Assembly (NCBI RefSeq): GCF_013376475.1
Contig: NZ_CP045508.1
Span: forward strand, 2,330,001 to 2,394,000
Direction: 5' to 3'
Source of the DNA: Desulfolutivibrio sulfoxidireducens
GTDB lineage: Bacteria > Desulfobacterota > Desulfovibrionia > Desulfovibrionales > Desulfovibrionaceae
DNA length: 64,000 bases
In this document: piece by piece, positions 47,462 to 56,252 of the stretch
Layout: every line of letters begins with the position of its first letter
Numbering within the stretch: position 1 is the stretch's first letter
The notes under the pieces: model-generated
What the model was told of the DNA's origin: nothing
Seen by the model: only the letters and a program-made list of their open reading frames with translations
The model's database searches: none
Program-made: the position numbers and the translations under genes

Positions 47462-47660
47462 CCGGGGGGAATCATTCCCCCCGGACCCCCGACTCCGGGA
47501 GTGCCCGTCCCCGGGTGCTTTGCACCCGGGGACGGGCACTCCCGGGAAGTCGAGGGATACGGAAGAAGTGATGCCGCCGGGATGAATTCTTCGCGAAGCG
47601 CGCTAAAATTTTTGAGGGCGGGTCCAGGGAGGGAACTTTTTTAAAAAGTTCCCTCCCTGG
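47462..47660 (-). repeat. Composite intergenic hairpin element, copy B
   Basis: Palindrome CCGGGGGGAATCATTCCCCCCGG (47462-47484), CCCCCGACTCC, a 24-bp perfect stem with TTT loop (47495-47518 / 47522-47545), a linker with TTCGCGAAGCGCG, and an 18-bp stem CCAGGGAGGGAACTTTTT / complement (47624-47641 / 47643-47660). Same order and gene context as copy A (2286-2502): on the minus strand it follows one gene's stop codon (pdxA) and precedes the next gene (lhr). The last stem is a plausible terminator for pdxA. Confidence 0.75.
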
Positions 47661-47693
47661 TCGCCGAAGGCCTCCCCCGCCTCTCCCGCCCAT

Positions 47694-48698
47694 TTACCGC
47701 GCGGCCAGCAGTTTTTCCGCCAGGGCCACGGCGGCGCGAAACCCGCCGAGGTCGGCCTTGCCCGTGCCCGTGAGGGAAAATCCGGTGCCGTGGCCCACGG
47801 AGGTGCGGATAAAGGGCAGCCCCAGGGTGACGTTGACGCACTCGTGGAAGTGCAAAAGCTTGAGCGGCCCAAGCCCCTGGTCGTGGTACATGGCCAGTAC
47901 GGCCGAAAATTCACCCGAGGCGGCCCGGTAAAAGATCGTATCCGCCGGGAAAGGTCCCTCAGCGGCCAGGCCCTCCCGCCGGGCGGCCACAAGGGCCGGT
48001 TCCAGGACCTCGATCTCCTCCCGGCCGATGAGCCCGCCCTCCCCGGCGTGGGGATTGACCCCGCACACGGCCACGGGCGTAGCCAGCCCCAGGGCCGTGA
48101 CAAAGGCGTGGGTCAGGCGCAGGCAGGTCAGGACCCGGTCCACGGTGATGAGGTCGGGAACCTGGCGCAGGGGCGGATGGGTGGTGACCAGGCTGACCCG
48201 AAGACGCGGGCCGCACAGGTGCATGCACACCCCGTCCGGCCCCACCCCGGCCCGCTCGGCCAGAAACTCGGTATGCCCGGGGAAGGCGAACCCGGCCCGG
48301 TTGAGCGCCAGCTTGCTGATGGGACCGGTGACCACGGCCCTGGCCACCCGGCGCAGGAGCAGATCGCAGGCCACGTCCAGGGAGAGTCCCGAGGCCAGGC
48401 CGCCTCCGACGTTTTCCACGCCGGGCACCACGGCCAGCCCCTCCAGACGCTCGGGCACGAACAGATAGACCCCGGCATCACGGGAAAGCGCCTGCTCCGG
48501 GGCGCTGACGCGTTCCCAGAACCGGCTTTCGCCCAGACGTTCGACGTGCCAGGCCAGGGCTGTTTCCGGGCCGATGAGCAGGTAGCGGCAGTCGGAAACG
48601 CTGTCTTGTTCCGCGAAATACCGACAGACAAGCTCGGGTCCCAGTCCGTTGGGATCGCCCAGGGTGATCAAAACGGTTTTCATACGCGCTCGCTGCAT
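47694..48698 (-). CDS. pdxA: 4-hydroxythreonine-4-phosphate dehydrogenase
   Basis: 334-residue NAD-dependent, metal-requiring enzyme of the DXP-dependent vitamin B6 pathway. Family landmarks: ITLGDPNGLGPEL at the N-terminus, GPISKLAL, FPGHTEFLAERAG, THPPLRQVP, CGVNPHAGEGGLIGREE, MYHDQGLGPLK and RTSVGHGTGF. ATG 48698 is preceded by GGAGTG; a start at codon 6 (MKTVLIT) is the alternative. No other pyridoxine gene is nearby. Confidence 0.95.
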   Translation of the reverse strand: MQRARMKTVLITLGDPNGLGPELVCRYFAEQDSVSDCRYLLIGPETALAWHVERLGESRFWERVSAPEQALSRDAGVYLFVPERLEGLAVVPGVENVGGGLASGLSLDVACDLLLRRVARAVVTGPISKLALNRAGFAFPGHTEFLAERAGVGPDGVCMHLCGPRLRVSLVTTHPPLRQVPDLITVDRVLTCLRLTHAFVTALGLATPVAVCGVNPHAGEGGLIGREEIEVLEPALVAARREGLAAEGPFPADTIFYRAASGEFSAVLAMYHDQGLGPLKLLHFHECVNVTLGLPFIRTSVGHGTGFSLTGTGKADLGGFRAAVALAEKLLAAR

Positions 48699-48791
48699 GG
48701 CCGCACACTCCTTTTGGCCAGGACGCCGAAACGTCTCCGCCAGGGATACACGCCTGTCCCTTTGGGGATAAAAGCGCCCTGAACCGGATGG

Positions 48792-50744
48792 TCAGGCCGC
48801 GTCCGGCCCGGAAGAAGGGGCCAGGGCCACGGCGGCCAGCGGCGGCAGGGTCAGTTCCAGGTAGTGGGGCCATCCGCCCAGGGCCGAGGTCCTGGCGGTC
48901 ACGCCCCCGGCGTTTCCCTGGTTCGTGCCGCCGAAATATACGGCATCGGTGTTGAAAAGCTCCCGCCAAAAGCCCGGCACGCGGCATCCCACGCAATAGT
49001 TTTCCCGAAGCACCGGGGTGAAGTTGAAGACCCAAAGTATCTGGGAGCCGTCCGGGGCCTTGCGCAAAAAAGAGATGACCGACGAGGCGTAGTCCGTCAG
49101 ATCCACCCATTCAAAGCCGGTCCAGTCGTTGTCCCGGACGTGCATGGGCGGATGCGCGCGGTAAAAGCCGTTGAGTTCGCGCACCAGGGTCATGACCCCC
49201 TGGTGCGTGGGGAAATCGAGCAGGGCCCAGTCCAGGGGCTCACGGGACGTCCACTCCTTCCACTGGCCGAACTCACCGCCCATGAACAGGAGTTTCTTGC
49301 CGGGATGGGCCCACATGTAGGCATAAAAGAGCCGCAGGTTGGCGAACATCCGCCACATGTCCCCGGGCATCTTGGAAAGCAGGGCGCGTTTGCCGTGGGT
49401 AACCTCGTCGTGGGACAGGGGCAGGATGAAATTCTCGTGAAAGGCGTAGAGCATGGAAAAGGTCAGATTGTTCTGGTGATGGGAGCGGTGGATGGGCTCC
49501 TTGGAAAAATACGACAGGGTGTCGTTCATCCAGCCCATGTTCCATTTGAAGGTGAATCCCAGGCCCCCGGCGTAGACCGGCCGGGACACGCCGGGCCAGG
49601 AGGTGGATTCCTCGGCGATCATGGCCGCGCCGGGAAAATGCTCGTGAACCACGGTATTGACGTCCCGCAAGAACTCGATGGCCGCCAGGTTTTCCTTGCC
49701 GCCGTATTCGTTGGGAACCCACTCGCCCTCGTCGCGGGAGTAGTCGAGATAGAGCATGGAGGCCACGGCGTCGATGCGCAGTCCGTCCACGTGAAACTCC
49801 CCCAGCCAGTACAGGGCGTTGGCCAGAAGGAAGTTGCGGGCCTCGTGGCGGCCGAAATTGAAGACGTAGGTGCCCCAGTCGGGATGTTCGCCCTGGCGGG
49901 GGTCCTCGTGCTCGTAGAGGCCGGTGCCGTCGAAACGTCCCAGGCCCCAGTCGTCTTTGGGGAAGTGTCCGGGGACCCAATCAAGAAAAACGCCGAGGCC
50001 GTTTTGGTGGCAGACGTCGATGAGGTATTTGAGGTCCTCGGGTGTTCCGAAGCGGGAGGTGGGGGCGAAATAGTGGCCGACCTGATAGCCCCAGGACTCG
50101 TCCAGGGGATGTTCGGCCAGGGGCATGAACTCGATGTGGGTGAATCCCAGGTCCCTGACGTAGGGAACGAGGCACTCCGCCAGGTCCCGGTAGGAATAAA
50201 ACGAGCCGTACTGATCGGTTTTGAAGCGCCAGGACCCGGCGTGGATCTCGTAGACGGAAATGGCGTCGTTGATGGGCAGTCCCTTTTCCCGCCGGGCGTC
50301 CATCCAGGCGGCGTCGCCCCAGGTGTGGTTGTCCAGGTCCCAGGCCAGGCAGGCGGTATCGGGGCGCATCTGGGCGAAAAAGGCGTACGGGTCGATCTTT
50401 ATGATCGTGTCGCCGTCGTTTTTCCTCACGGCGAACTTGTACAGGGCGCCGCGCGGCACACCCGGGATGAACCCGGCCCACACGCCCGAGGCGGCCACGG
50501 GATAGAGCTTGTGGGTGCCGGGGGTCCAGGCGTTGAACTCGCCGACCACGCTCACGGCCCGGGCATGGGGGGCCCAGACCGCGAAACGGTAGCCCGGCGT
50601 ACCGTCACGGACGTCGGGATGCGCCCCGAGAATGCGGTAGAGGTCCCAGTGACGGCCCTTGGCAAAGAGGTACAGATCGAATTCGGCGATGTTCACCGGG
50701 GTCGCGGCGACCTGTGAGAGATCGGGAAAAGAATCGAAGGTCAT
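48792..50744 (-). CDS. glgB: 1,4-alpha-glucan branching enzyme
   Basis: 650-residue GH13 enzyme that introduces alpha-1,6 branches in glycogen. N-terminal CBM48 (~25-130, GAHPDVRDGTPGYRFAVWAP). The catalytic barrel carries nucleophile Asp in DGLRIDAVASMLY (~323), acid/base Glu in MIAEESTSWP (~377) and Asp in LPLSHDEVTHGK (~446); WGYQVGHYFAPTSRFG and the C-terminal beta domain are also present. It begins 9 bases after glgA ends; the pair forms an operon for glycogen synthesis. Confidence 0.96.
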   Translation of the reverse strand: MTFDSFPDLSQVAATPVNIAEFDLYLFAKGRHWDLYRILGAHPDVRDGTPGYRFAVWAPHARAVSVVGEFNAWTPGTHKLYPVAASGVWAGFIPGVPRGALYKFAVRKNDGDTIIKIDPYAFFAQMRPDTACLAWDLDNHTWGDAAWMDARREKGLPINDAISVYEIHAGSWRFKTDQYGSFYSYRDLAECLVPYVRDLGFTHIEFMPLAEHPLDESWGYQVGHYFAPTSRFGTPEDLKYLIDVCHQNGLGVFLDWVPGHFPKDDWGLGRFDGTGLYEHEDPRQGEHPDWGTYVFNFGRHEARNFLLANALYWLGEFHVDGLRIDAVASMLYLDYSRDEGEWVPNEYGGKENLAAIEFLRDVNTVVHEHFPGAAMIAEESTSWPGVSRPVYAGGLGFTFKWNMGWMNDTLSYFSKEPIHRSHHQNNLTFSMLYAFHENFILPLSHDEVTHGKRALLSKMPGDMWRMFANLRLFYAYMWAHPGKKLLFMGGEFGQWKEWTSREPLDWALLDFPTHQGVMTLVRELNGFYRAHPPMHVRDNDWTGFEWVDLTDYASSVISFLRKAPDGSQILWVFNFTPVLRENYCVGCRVPGFWRELFNTDAVYFGGTNQGNAGGVTARTSALGGWPHYLELTLPPLAAVALAPSSGPDAA

Positions 50745-50753
50745 GGCCGGTCC

Positions 50754-52211
50754 TCATATGTCCGCCCCCAGTTCCCGATAGACCTCGATGTAGGCCTTGG
50801 CCGCCTTCTCCCAGGAGAAATCGGCGCGCATGGCCCTTACGACCATCTCCCGCCACTCGGTCGGGCGGGAATAGACGTCGATGGCGTCTCGGATGGCCGC
50901 ATAAAACAGGTCCGGATCGGCGGCGGCAAAGGTGAAGCCGGTGGCGGCCGGATCGGGCCAGGGGACGATGGTGTCCCGAAGCCCTCCAACGGCCGTGGCC
51001 ACGGGCGGGGTGCCGAACCGCAGGGCGTAGATCTGGGTCAGGCCGCACGGTTCGTAGCGCGAAGGCATGAGAAAGATGTCCGAGGCGGCCTGAATGCGGT
51101 GGGCCAGATCCTCGGTATAGCCGATGCGCACCCCCAGTCGGCCGGGGTAGCGTTCCACCAGGTCCATGAGCTTGGCCTCGAATTCCAGGTTGCCCTCGCC
51201 AAGCACCACCACCCCGAGATCCTGTTCCATGAGCCGGGGGAGGATGGCGAGCAAAAGGTCGATGCCCTTCTGACGCCGCAACCGGCCGATGAACCCCAGG
51301 ACCGGACGCTTGGCCAGCTTCTTTTTCAAGCCCAGTTCGGCCAGGAGGTTGCGCTTGCACAACTCCTTGCCCGCCAGTTCCTCGGGATTGTAGGTGCAGG
51401 GGAGATGCTTGTCTCCGGCGGGGTCCCACACGGCATAGTCCGCACCGTTTAGGATGCCGCGCAGGTTGAAGACCCGTTTGGTGAGGATGCCCTCCAGGCC
51501 GCAACCGCACTGCTTGAAAAGGATCTCCAGGGCGTAGGAGGGGCTGACGGTGGTCACCAGATCGCTGTAGGCGATGCCGGCCTTGAGCAGATTGAAATCT
51601 CCCCAGAACTCCGCGCCGTCCATGCCCCAGGACTCGGGGGGAAGCCCCGAGGTGAAAAAGAGCCTGGAGGCGAAACGGCCCTGAAAGGCCAGGTTGTGGA
51701 TGGTCAGGATGGTCTTGGTGCCCTTCCAGAAAGGGGCCTGTGGACGCAGGAAATGCAGGTAGGCCGGGACCAGGGCGGCCTGCCAGTCGTGGGCGTGGAC
51801 AATGGCCGGAGCCCCGTCCAGGCGGCTGGCCCAGGCCATGGTGGCCCGGCAGAAGAAGATGAAGCGTTCGCAGTTGTCGAAATAGTCGCCGTCGTGCGTA
51901 TTGTAGTAATAACGGCGGTCGAAGTATTCCCCACGCTGCACGAAATAGACGGGAACTTCCTCGTGAAAGGCGGTGTAGATGTCGGCGGTGATGGGCGCCC
52001 AGGGATAGCCCACGCGGCATTTGGAATAGACCAGCCGCAACTGGTGATCGCCGGTATTGAGTCGGCCGTAGTACGGGGTGATAAGCGCGACATCCACCCC
52101 CTGGCGCTTGAGTTCCAGGGGCAACGCGCCCATGACGTCCCCCAGGCCCCCGGTCTTGGAGAAAGGATACATCTCCGAGGCGACAAAAAGGACCTTATGG
52201 TTAAATTTCAT
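50754..52211 (-). CDS. glgA: Glycogen synthase (ADP-glucose type, GT5)
   Basis: 485-residue GT-B fold enzyme elongating alpha-1,4-glucan from ADP-glucose. The N-terminal substrate loop [16 protein letters not shown] has Lys19. C-terminal half shows [19 protein letters not shown] and the donor site [28 protein letters not shown] with the conserved Glu. Start at 52211 ([16 protein letters not shown]) follows AGGAG. Precedes glgB. The ADP-glucose pyrophosphorylase glgC is not in the window. Confidence 0.96.
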   Translation of the reverse strand: MKFNHKVLFVASEMYPFSKTGGLGDVMGALPLELKRQGVDVALITPYYGRLNTGDHQLRLVYSKCRVGYPWAPITADIYTAFHEEVPVYFVQRGEYFDRRYYYNTHDGDYFDNCERFIFFCRATMAWASRLDGAPAIVHAHDWQAALVPAYLHFLRPQAPFWKGTKTILTIHNLAFQGRFASRLFFTSGLPPESWGMDGAEFWGDFNLLKAGIAYSDLVTTVSPSYALEILFKQCGCGLEGILTKRVFNLRGILNGADYAVWDPAGDKHLPCTYNPEELAGKELCKRNLLAELGLKKKLAKRPVLGFIGRLRRQKGIDLLLAILPRLMEQDLGVVVLGEGNLEFEAKLMDLVERYPGRLGVRIGYTEDLAHRIQAASDIFLMPSRYEPCGLTQIYALRFGTPPVATAVGGLRDTIVPWPDPAATGFTFAAADPDLFYAAIRDAIDVYSRPTEWREMVVRAMRADFSWEKAAKAYIEVYRELGADI

Positions 52212-52295
52212 CTTACTCCTCGAGCTGTCCCGTAAACCTGCATTTTCATCCCCCGTGTTCTCCAACACGCGTCGATTTCGTGACAAATATGGAAC

Positions 52296-52763
52296 TCACT
52301 CCAGACCGGGATTGTATTTTCGACACATCCGGGCATAGTCGTCAAGGATGCGGGCATGGTCAAAGGCCAGGGGTTCGGGCAACCGGGAAAGGGGAAAAAC
52401 CGCCACCTCCCCGGCGTCGTCGCCCGCGGCCAACTCGTCCGGGTCCAGGGCCTGGGCGGTGAAGACCACGCTTATGGTGTGCTGGCGCGTGTCGCGCCGG
52501 GGATCGGAATAGACGCCCAAAAGGCCGGTCAGCTCGACCGTAAGGCCGGTCTCCTCCTTGGCCTCGCGCACGGCCGCGGCCTCCACGGTCTCGCCGTAGT
52601 CCACGAAGCCGCCCGGCAGGGCCCAACCCGGGGGGTCGTTTTTTCGCCGCACAAGCACCACCCCGCGTCCCGGGACAGGGATGACCGCGTCCACGGTGGG
52701 CACGGGATTTTCGTGGTGCACCACAGGGCCGCCGCAGTGCGGACAAGGTTTGGTCGAAGGCAT
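52296..52763 (-). CDS. Nudix hydrolase with N-terminal CxxC
   Basis: 155-residue hydrolase of nucleoside diphosphate derivatives. The Nudix box [23 protein letters not shown] is complete (G-x5-E-x7-R-E-x2-E-E-x-G-hydrophobic). The N-terminus [20 protein letters not shown] suggests a partial zinc ribbon, as in NADH pyrophosphatase-like and ADP-ribose pyrophosphatase-like proteins. Start 52763 follows GGGGAG. Substrate unknown. Confidence 0.88.
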   Translation of the reverse strand: MPSTKPCPHCGGPVVHHENPVPTVDAVIPVPGRGVVLVRRKNDPPGWALPGGFVDYGETVEAAAVREAKEETGLTVELTGLLGVYSDPRRDTRQHTISVVFTAQALDPDELAAGDDAGEVAVFPLSRLPEPLAFDHARILDDYARMCRKYNPGLE

Positions 52764-52885
52764 GGGAGGCTCCCCGACCGGCGTCCCCGCCACACGTCCC
52801 CGGTGAGGCGCACCCAGGGAAGCCCGGCACAGGCAACCGATCAAAACCGTTCATTTTCCTTGTCGCAACCCTACGCCAAACATAT

Positions 52886-53809
52886 ATGACTGACAAGAAC
52901 GAATTGGAAGGGATTGTTCTCGAACACAACGGAGCCCTGGGGGACATGCTTCTGGCCTGGGCCGCGTTTTTTTCCATTTCCTCGCATTTTCGGAATGTCC
53001 CACGATTTTTCCGCACTCGGCCGGCCCATGCCCCCTTTTTCGCGGCACTCGACGCGGCTGCCTGTCCCGCAAAGCTGTCCGGGGAACTGGACGGCCTGTA
53101 TGCGGCCAGTTCCTGGCCCGTATCCCTGGAGCGCATACTGGTGGTGCGCCCAGGGCTGTCGTCGCGGCCGGACGTGCCCCGAGATCCGCGCTTTTTTTTC
53201 CTGCCGGGCGTGGTCCCGGACCGCTTCGACCCGCCGCGCGAGCTGTACCGGCAGGCCCTGGCCGCACGCGGCATTCCCTGGCGCGAGGACTGGCTGGCGG
53301 CCTTCCGAAAGCGCTTCGGACGCCATACCCCGCGCGGCGACACGGTGTTGCTCTTTCCGGGCGCCGGGCACATCAAGAAAACTTGGCCTCTGGAGCGCTT
53401 TCAGGACTTGGCCGGACGTCTGGCCGCGACCGGACGAGAACCGGTCTTCGTGTTGGGGCCGGCGGAGGTGGAGCGGGGCATGTCGTGCGGGCCATGGCCG
53501 TGCCGGGTCCCGGACAGCCTGACGGAGCTCATGGCGGATCTGCGGGCGGCCAGGGCCGTGGTCGGCGCCGACTGCGGCCCCATGCACCTGGCGGGCATGC
53601 TCGGCACGCCCGGCGTGGCCCTTTTCGGGCCGACCTCGCCGCGCCAGTGGGCCCCCATCGGCATGCGCATCGTTCGCGCGGATATGCCCTGCGCGCCGTG
53701 CGCGCAAATCACGTCCGGGGATTTCGCGCCGGACTGCCCCACGCCGCCGCCGTGCCTGGCCGGGATCACCGTGGACCGCGTCCTTACGGAACTCGACGGC
53801 ATCACGTGA
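52886..53809 (+). CDS. Glycosyltransferase family 9 (heptosyltransferase-like)
   Basis: 307-residue GT-B fold protein related to ADP-heptose:LPS heptosyltransferases. N-terminal acceptor-domain motif LEHNGALGDMLLAWAAF; C-terminal donor-domain elements LLFPGAGHIKKTWPLERF, VVGADCGPMHLAGMLGTPGVALFGPTSPRQW. The C-terminal CAPCAQ...CPTPPPC is typical of the family. No ribosome binding site is obvious before ATG 52886. Likely acts in LPS core assembly at the inner membrane; acceptor unknown. Confidence 0.87.
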   Translation: MTDKNELEGIVLEHNGALGDMLLAWAAFFSISSHFRNVPRFFRTRPAHAPFFAALDAAACPAKLSGELDGLYAASSWPVSLERILVVRPGLSSRPDVPRDPRFFFLPGVVPDRFDPPRELYRQALAARGIPWREDWLAAFRKRFGRHTPRGDTVLLFPGAGHIKKTWPLERFQDLAGRLAATGREPVFVLGPAEVERGMSCGPWPCRVPDSLTELMADLRAARAVVGADCGPMHLAGMLGTPGVALFGPTSPRQWAPIGMRIVRADMPCAPCAQITSGDFAPDCPTPPPCLAGITVDRVLTELDGIT

Positions 53810-53909
53810 CGCCTCGTGTCCTCGTCATTCGCTTCCACGAATTTCGCAAATAACAATTTCAACTACTTGTTTTTTTAAAAAATACTGACGTATTTTGGGG
53901 GACGCGCCA

Positions 53910-54572
53910 CTAGGGCCAGCCGCGCGCCTCCCAGGAGGCGTACTGGTTGCGCCAGGCGTCCTTGGCGGCGCGTATCTTGGCCTGGAACTCCCGGCGGTTG
54001 GCGTCGATGGCCTGCCTCTGGTCGAAATAGACGCGCCTTTCCCGGATGTCCGCCACCAACGCCTTGCCCAGCTCGAAGGCCGTCTTCTCGGCCGCGTCCA
54101 CCACCTCCGGGCCTTTGGTGACCACCGCGCCCACAGTGCCGGTGACGTACGCCCCGAGATCGAGAAAGTTGGCCGAAAGATAGCTGGTGATGACCTTGTC
54201 GTCGCGGCCGCCCGTGGCCGCCGCGCAACAGTACTTGCCGTCGAAGGACTGCAGGTGGATGACGTCGGCCATACGGTCGATCAGGGCCTTCATCTGGGCC
54301 CTGACCGCGAAGGAATAGTTGGGCGAGCCCCAGACCATGCCGTCGGCCGCCAACATCCGGTCCAAAAGGCCCTGGTAGTCGTCGTCGAAAAAACACTTCC
54401 CAGTGTCGAAACACTTGCGGCAGCCGATGCAGAATTCGATTTTGAGCCGGCACAGGTCCACGAACTCCACCTGTGCGCCGCATGAGGCCGCGCCGTCCAG
54501 AACGCCCCGCACCAGCCGTCCGGTCTGACTCTTCTTGCCGTTGGGACTGGCGTTGATGCCAAGGATGATCAT
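53910..54572 (-). CDS. Iron-sulfur flavoprotein (Isf-like, flavodoxin fold)
   Basis: 220 residues. NADPH-dependent FMN reductase-like fold beginning MIILGINASPNGKKSQT (phosphate loop for FMN), then a compact cysteine motif Cys48-x2-Cys51-x2-Cys54-x5-Cys60, as in archaeal Isf which binds a 4Fe-4S cluster. GSPNYSFAVRAQMKALIDR is the second FMN contact. Likely an electron carrier for oxygen or peroxide detoxification in anaerobes (family knowledge). Monocistronic, minus strand. Confidence 0.88.
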   Translation of the reverse strand: MIILGINASPNGKKSQTGRLVRGVLDGAASCGAQVEFVDLCRLKIEFCIGCRKCFDTGKCFFDDDYQGLLDRMLAADGMVWGSPNYSFAVRAQMKALIDRMADVIHLQSFDGKYCCAAATGGRDDKVITSYLSANFLDLGAYVTGTVGAVVTKGPEVVDAAEKTAFELGKALVADIRERRVYFDQRQAIDANRREFQAKIRAAKDAWRNQYASWEARGWP

Positions 54573-54631
54573 TGCGCCCCCCGTGTTGGGTCCGCCGCCG
54601 TCATGGCCCGGACCGAAAGTTTTCCGCGTTC

Positions 54632-55414
54632 CTACTCCCAGCCGTATTCCTGAAAGACGCGGTGAGCCGCGTCCGTGGCCAGATAGTCCAGAAAGGCCAC
54701 AGCGTCGGCCCGACGCTGCGTGCGCCGGGTCAGGGCCACCGGGGTGGCCCGCAGGCCGTCCGGCGCGGCGATGGGCAAAAACTCCTCCCCGTGCGTCATG
54801 CGCACGAACCAGGACCGGTAGGTCACCCAGGCGTCGAGGCCGGGATTGCCCTCCCAGGCGGCAAAGCCCTCTTCCCCGGAAACCACGCCCTGGCCCACGT
54901 TGGTCCTGCCGCCGGGAACATCCCCGCGAAAGGCCTCCATGTTCTCAAGCGCCACGTCCAGGATGGATATCCCCGGCCGCCTCAGGTCCGCGACGTCACG
55001 GACGCCTTTTGGGTTGCCCCGGCGCACGATGATCCCGATGCGCCGGGAAAAAAGCTCCCGCACCGTGGATGCGTCCACCACCCCGGGATGCTCCCGGATG
55101 AAATCGTCCATCATGTACGGCGCGCCGCCGTAATACACGTCCCCGTCAACCGCGACCCGGTCGGCGATGGCCTCGGGCTGGCCCTTGACCACCGTGACCG
55201 GGATGCCGAATTCCCGGGAAAAGGCCTCGGCGCAGGCGCGCATGGGCGGATACGGCCCGCCCGGACCGTACACCGCAAGCGGCCCACCGGCCTCGTCCCG
55301 GACCATCGTCTCGCGCATCATGGCCAGCCCTCCCAGAAGGGCCACGGCCAACGCCAGCACCAGCACCCGGGCGCGGGGCGAGCCTGACGCGGTTTCCGTG
55401 GTCTTGTCATTCAT
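54632..55414 (-). CDS. Periplasmic substrate-binding protein (ModA-like)
   Basis: 260 residues: N-terminal hydrophobic segment (RVLVLALAVALLGGLAMM) without a lipobox, then GGPLAVYGPGGPYPPMRACAEAF, DVYYGGAPYMMDDFI, RIGIIVRRGNPKGVRDVADL and TRRTQRRADAVAFLDYLAT, the pattern of type II solute-binding proteins for oxyanions or small anions. No ABC permease or ATPase gene lies nearby, so it is an orphan. Ligand unknown. Confidence 0.75.
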   Translation of the reverse strand: MNDKTTETASGSPRARVLVLALAVALLGGLAMMRETMVRDEAGGPLAVYGPGGPYPPMRACAEAFSREFGIPVTVVKGQPEAIADRVAVDGDVYYGGAPYMMDDFIREHPGVVDASTVRELFSRRIGIIVRRGNPKGVRDVADLRRPGISILDVALENMEAFRGDVPGGRTNVGQGVVSGEEGFAAWEGNPGLDAWVTYRSWFVRMTHGEEFLPIAAPDGLRATPVALTRRTQRRADAVAFLDYLATDAAHRVFQEYGWE

Positions 55415-55465
55415 GGGCGTCTTCCCGTTTTTCCATGCGTCCCCCGGCTAGCCTCGCGCCGCCGG

Positions 55466-56125
55466 TCAGGGACACGAAAAGGTCACCACAAACCCGGCCC
55501 CGGCCAAGGCCTCGTCCGTCACCGCGCCCCGGCGCAGGATCACCAGCCGGCCGCCGCCCTCGGGCACGGCCACGGTGGAGGCCGGTCCCCCGGCCGGCAG
55601 GGGCGGGTCCAGGACCACGGCGTCCACCCGGGCGCACAGGTCCCGGTCCAACTGCGCGGGCCTCGCCGTCGGCCGGCCGCCGCTTGGGTTGGCGCTGGTG
55701 GCCGCCAGGGGACTTTTCGCCGCCAGACACAAAGCCCGGGCCACGGGATGCGGGGTGATCCGGATGGACGTGCGGCCCTTTGCGTCCTTCACCAGGGGCG
55801 AAAGCTCCTGCCGGGTCGGCACGACCAGGGACAGCGGCCCCGGCCAGAACATCCCGGCCAGCCGCATGAAATCGGCATACCCCGGCGAGGCCGCAAACGA
55901 CGCGGACAAAACGCCTTGCACCTGATCGAGATCCGCGGCCAGAAGCGGCAGGGGCTTTTCCGAGGGCCGGCCCTTGATGGCCGCCACCCGGGCCAGGGCG
56001 TCCGGAAAAAAGACCCCGGCTCCCAGCCCGAAATAGGTCTCCGTGGGATAGACGCACACCCCGCCCAGGCGCAACATGTCGCCCGCCGCCTCCGAAGTCG
56101 CGGCCCGAATCGTCTTGTCGTCCAC
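55466..56125 (-). CDS. tsaC: Threonylcarbamoyl-AMP synthase (Sua5/YciO/YrdC)
   Basis: 219 residues. Makes L-threonylcarbamoyl-AMP from threonine, bicarbonate and ATP for tRNA t6A37. Family signatures: CVYPTETYFGLGAGVF, IKGRPSEKPLPLL (K-x-R then SxxxPL), FWPGPLSLVV, SIRITPHPVARAL and LAATSANPSGG. GTG start at 56125 with GGAGG eight bases upstream. YciO-type paralogues cannot be ruled out; KGR-S-N spacing favours TsaC. Confidence 0.87.
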   Translation of the reverse strand: MDDKTIRAATSEAAGDMLRLGGVCVYPTETYFGLGAGVFFPDALARVAAIKGRPSEKPLPLLAADLDQVQGVLSASFAASPGYADFMRLAGMFWPGPLSLVVPTRQELSPLVKDAKGRTSIRITPHPVARALCLAAKSPLAATSANPSGGRPTARPAQLDRDLCARVDAVVLDPPLPAGGPASTVAVPEGGGRLVILRRGAVTDEALAGAGFVVTFSCP

Positions 56126-56252
56126 GGCGTAAGCCTCCGGGCCGAAGCGTTTTCTTTACAAACTCGCGGGCATCGGCCATCACGAACCGAAAATGGATGC
56201 GTCCCGACCCACGTCCCATAGCACACCGCCCCCCACAGGCAAAGGCCATCCC

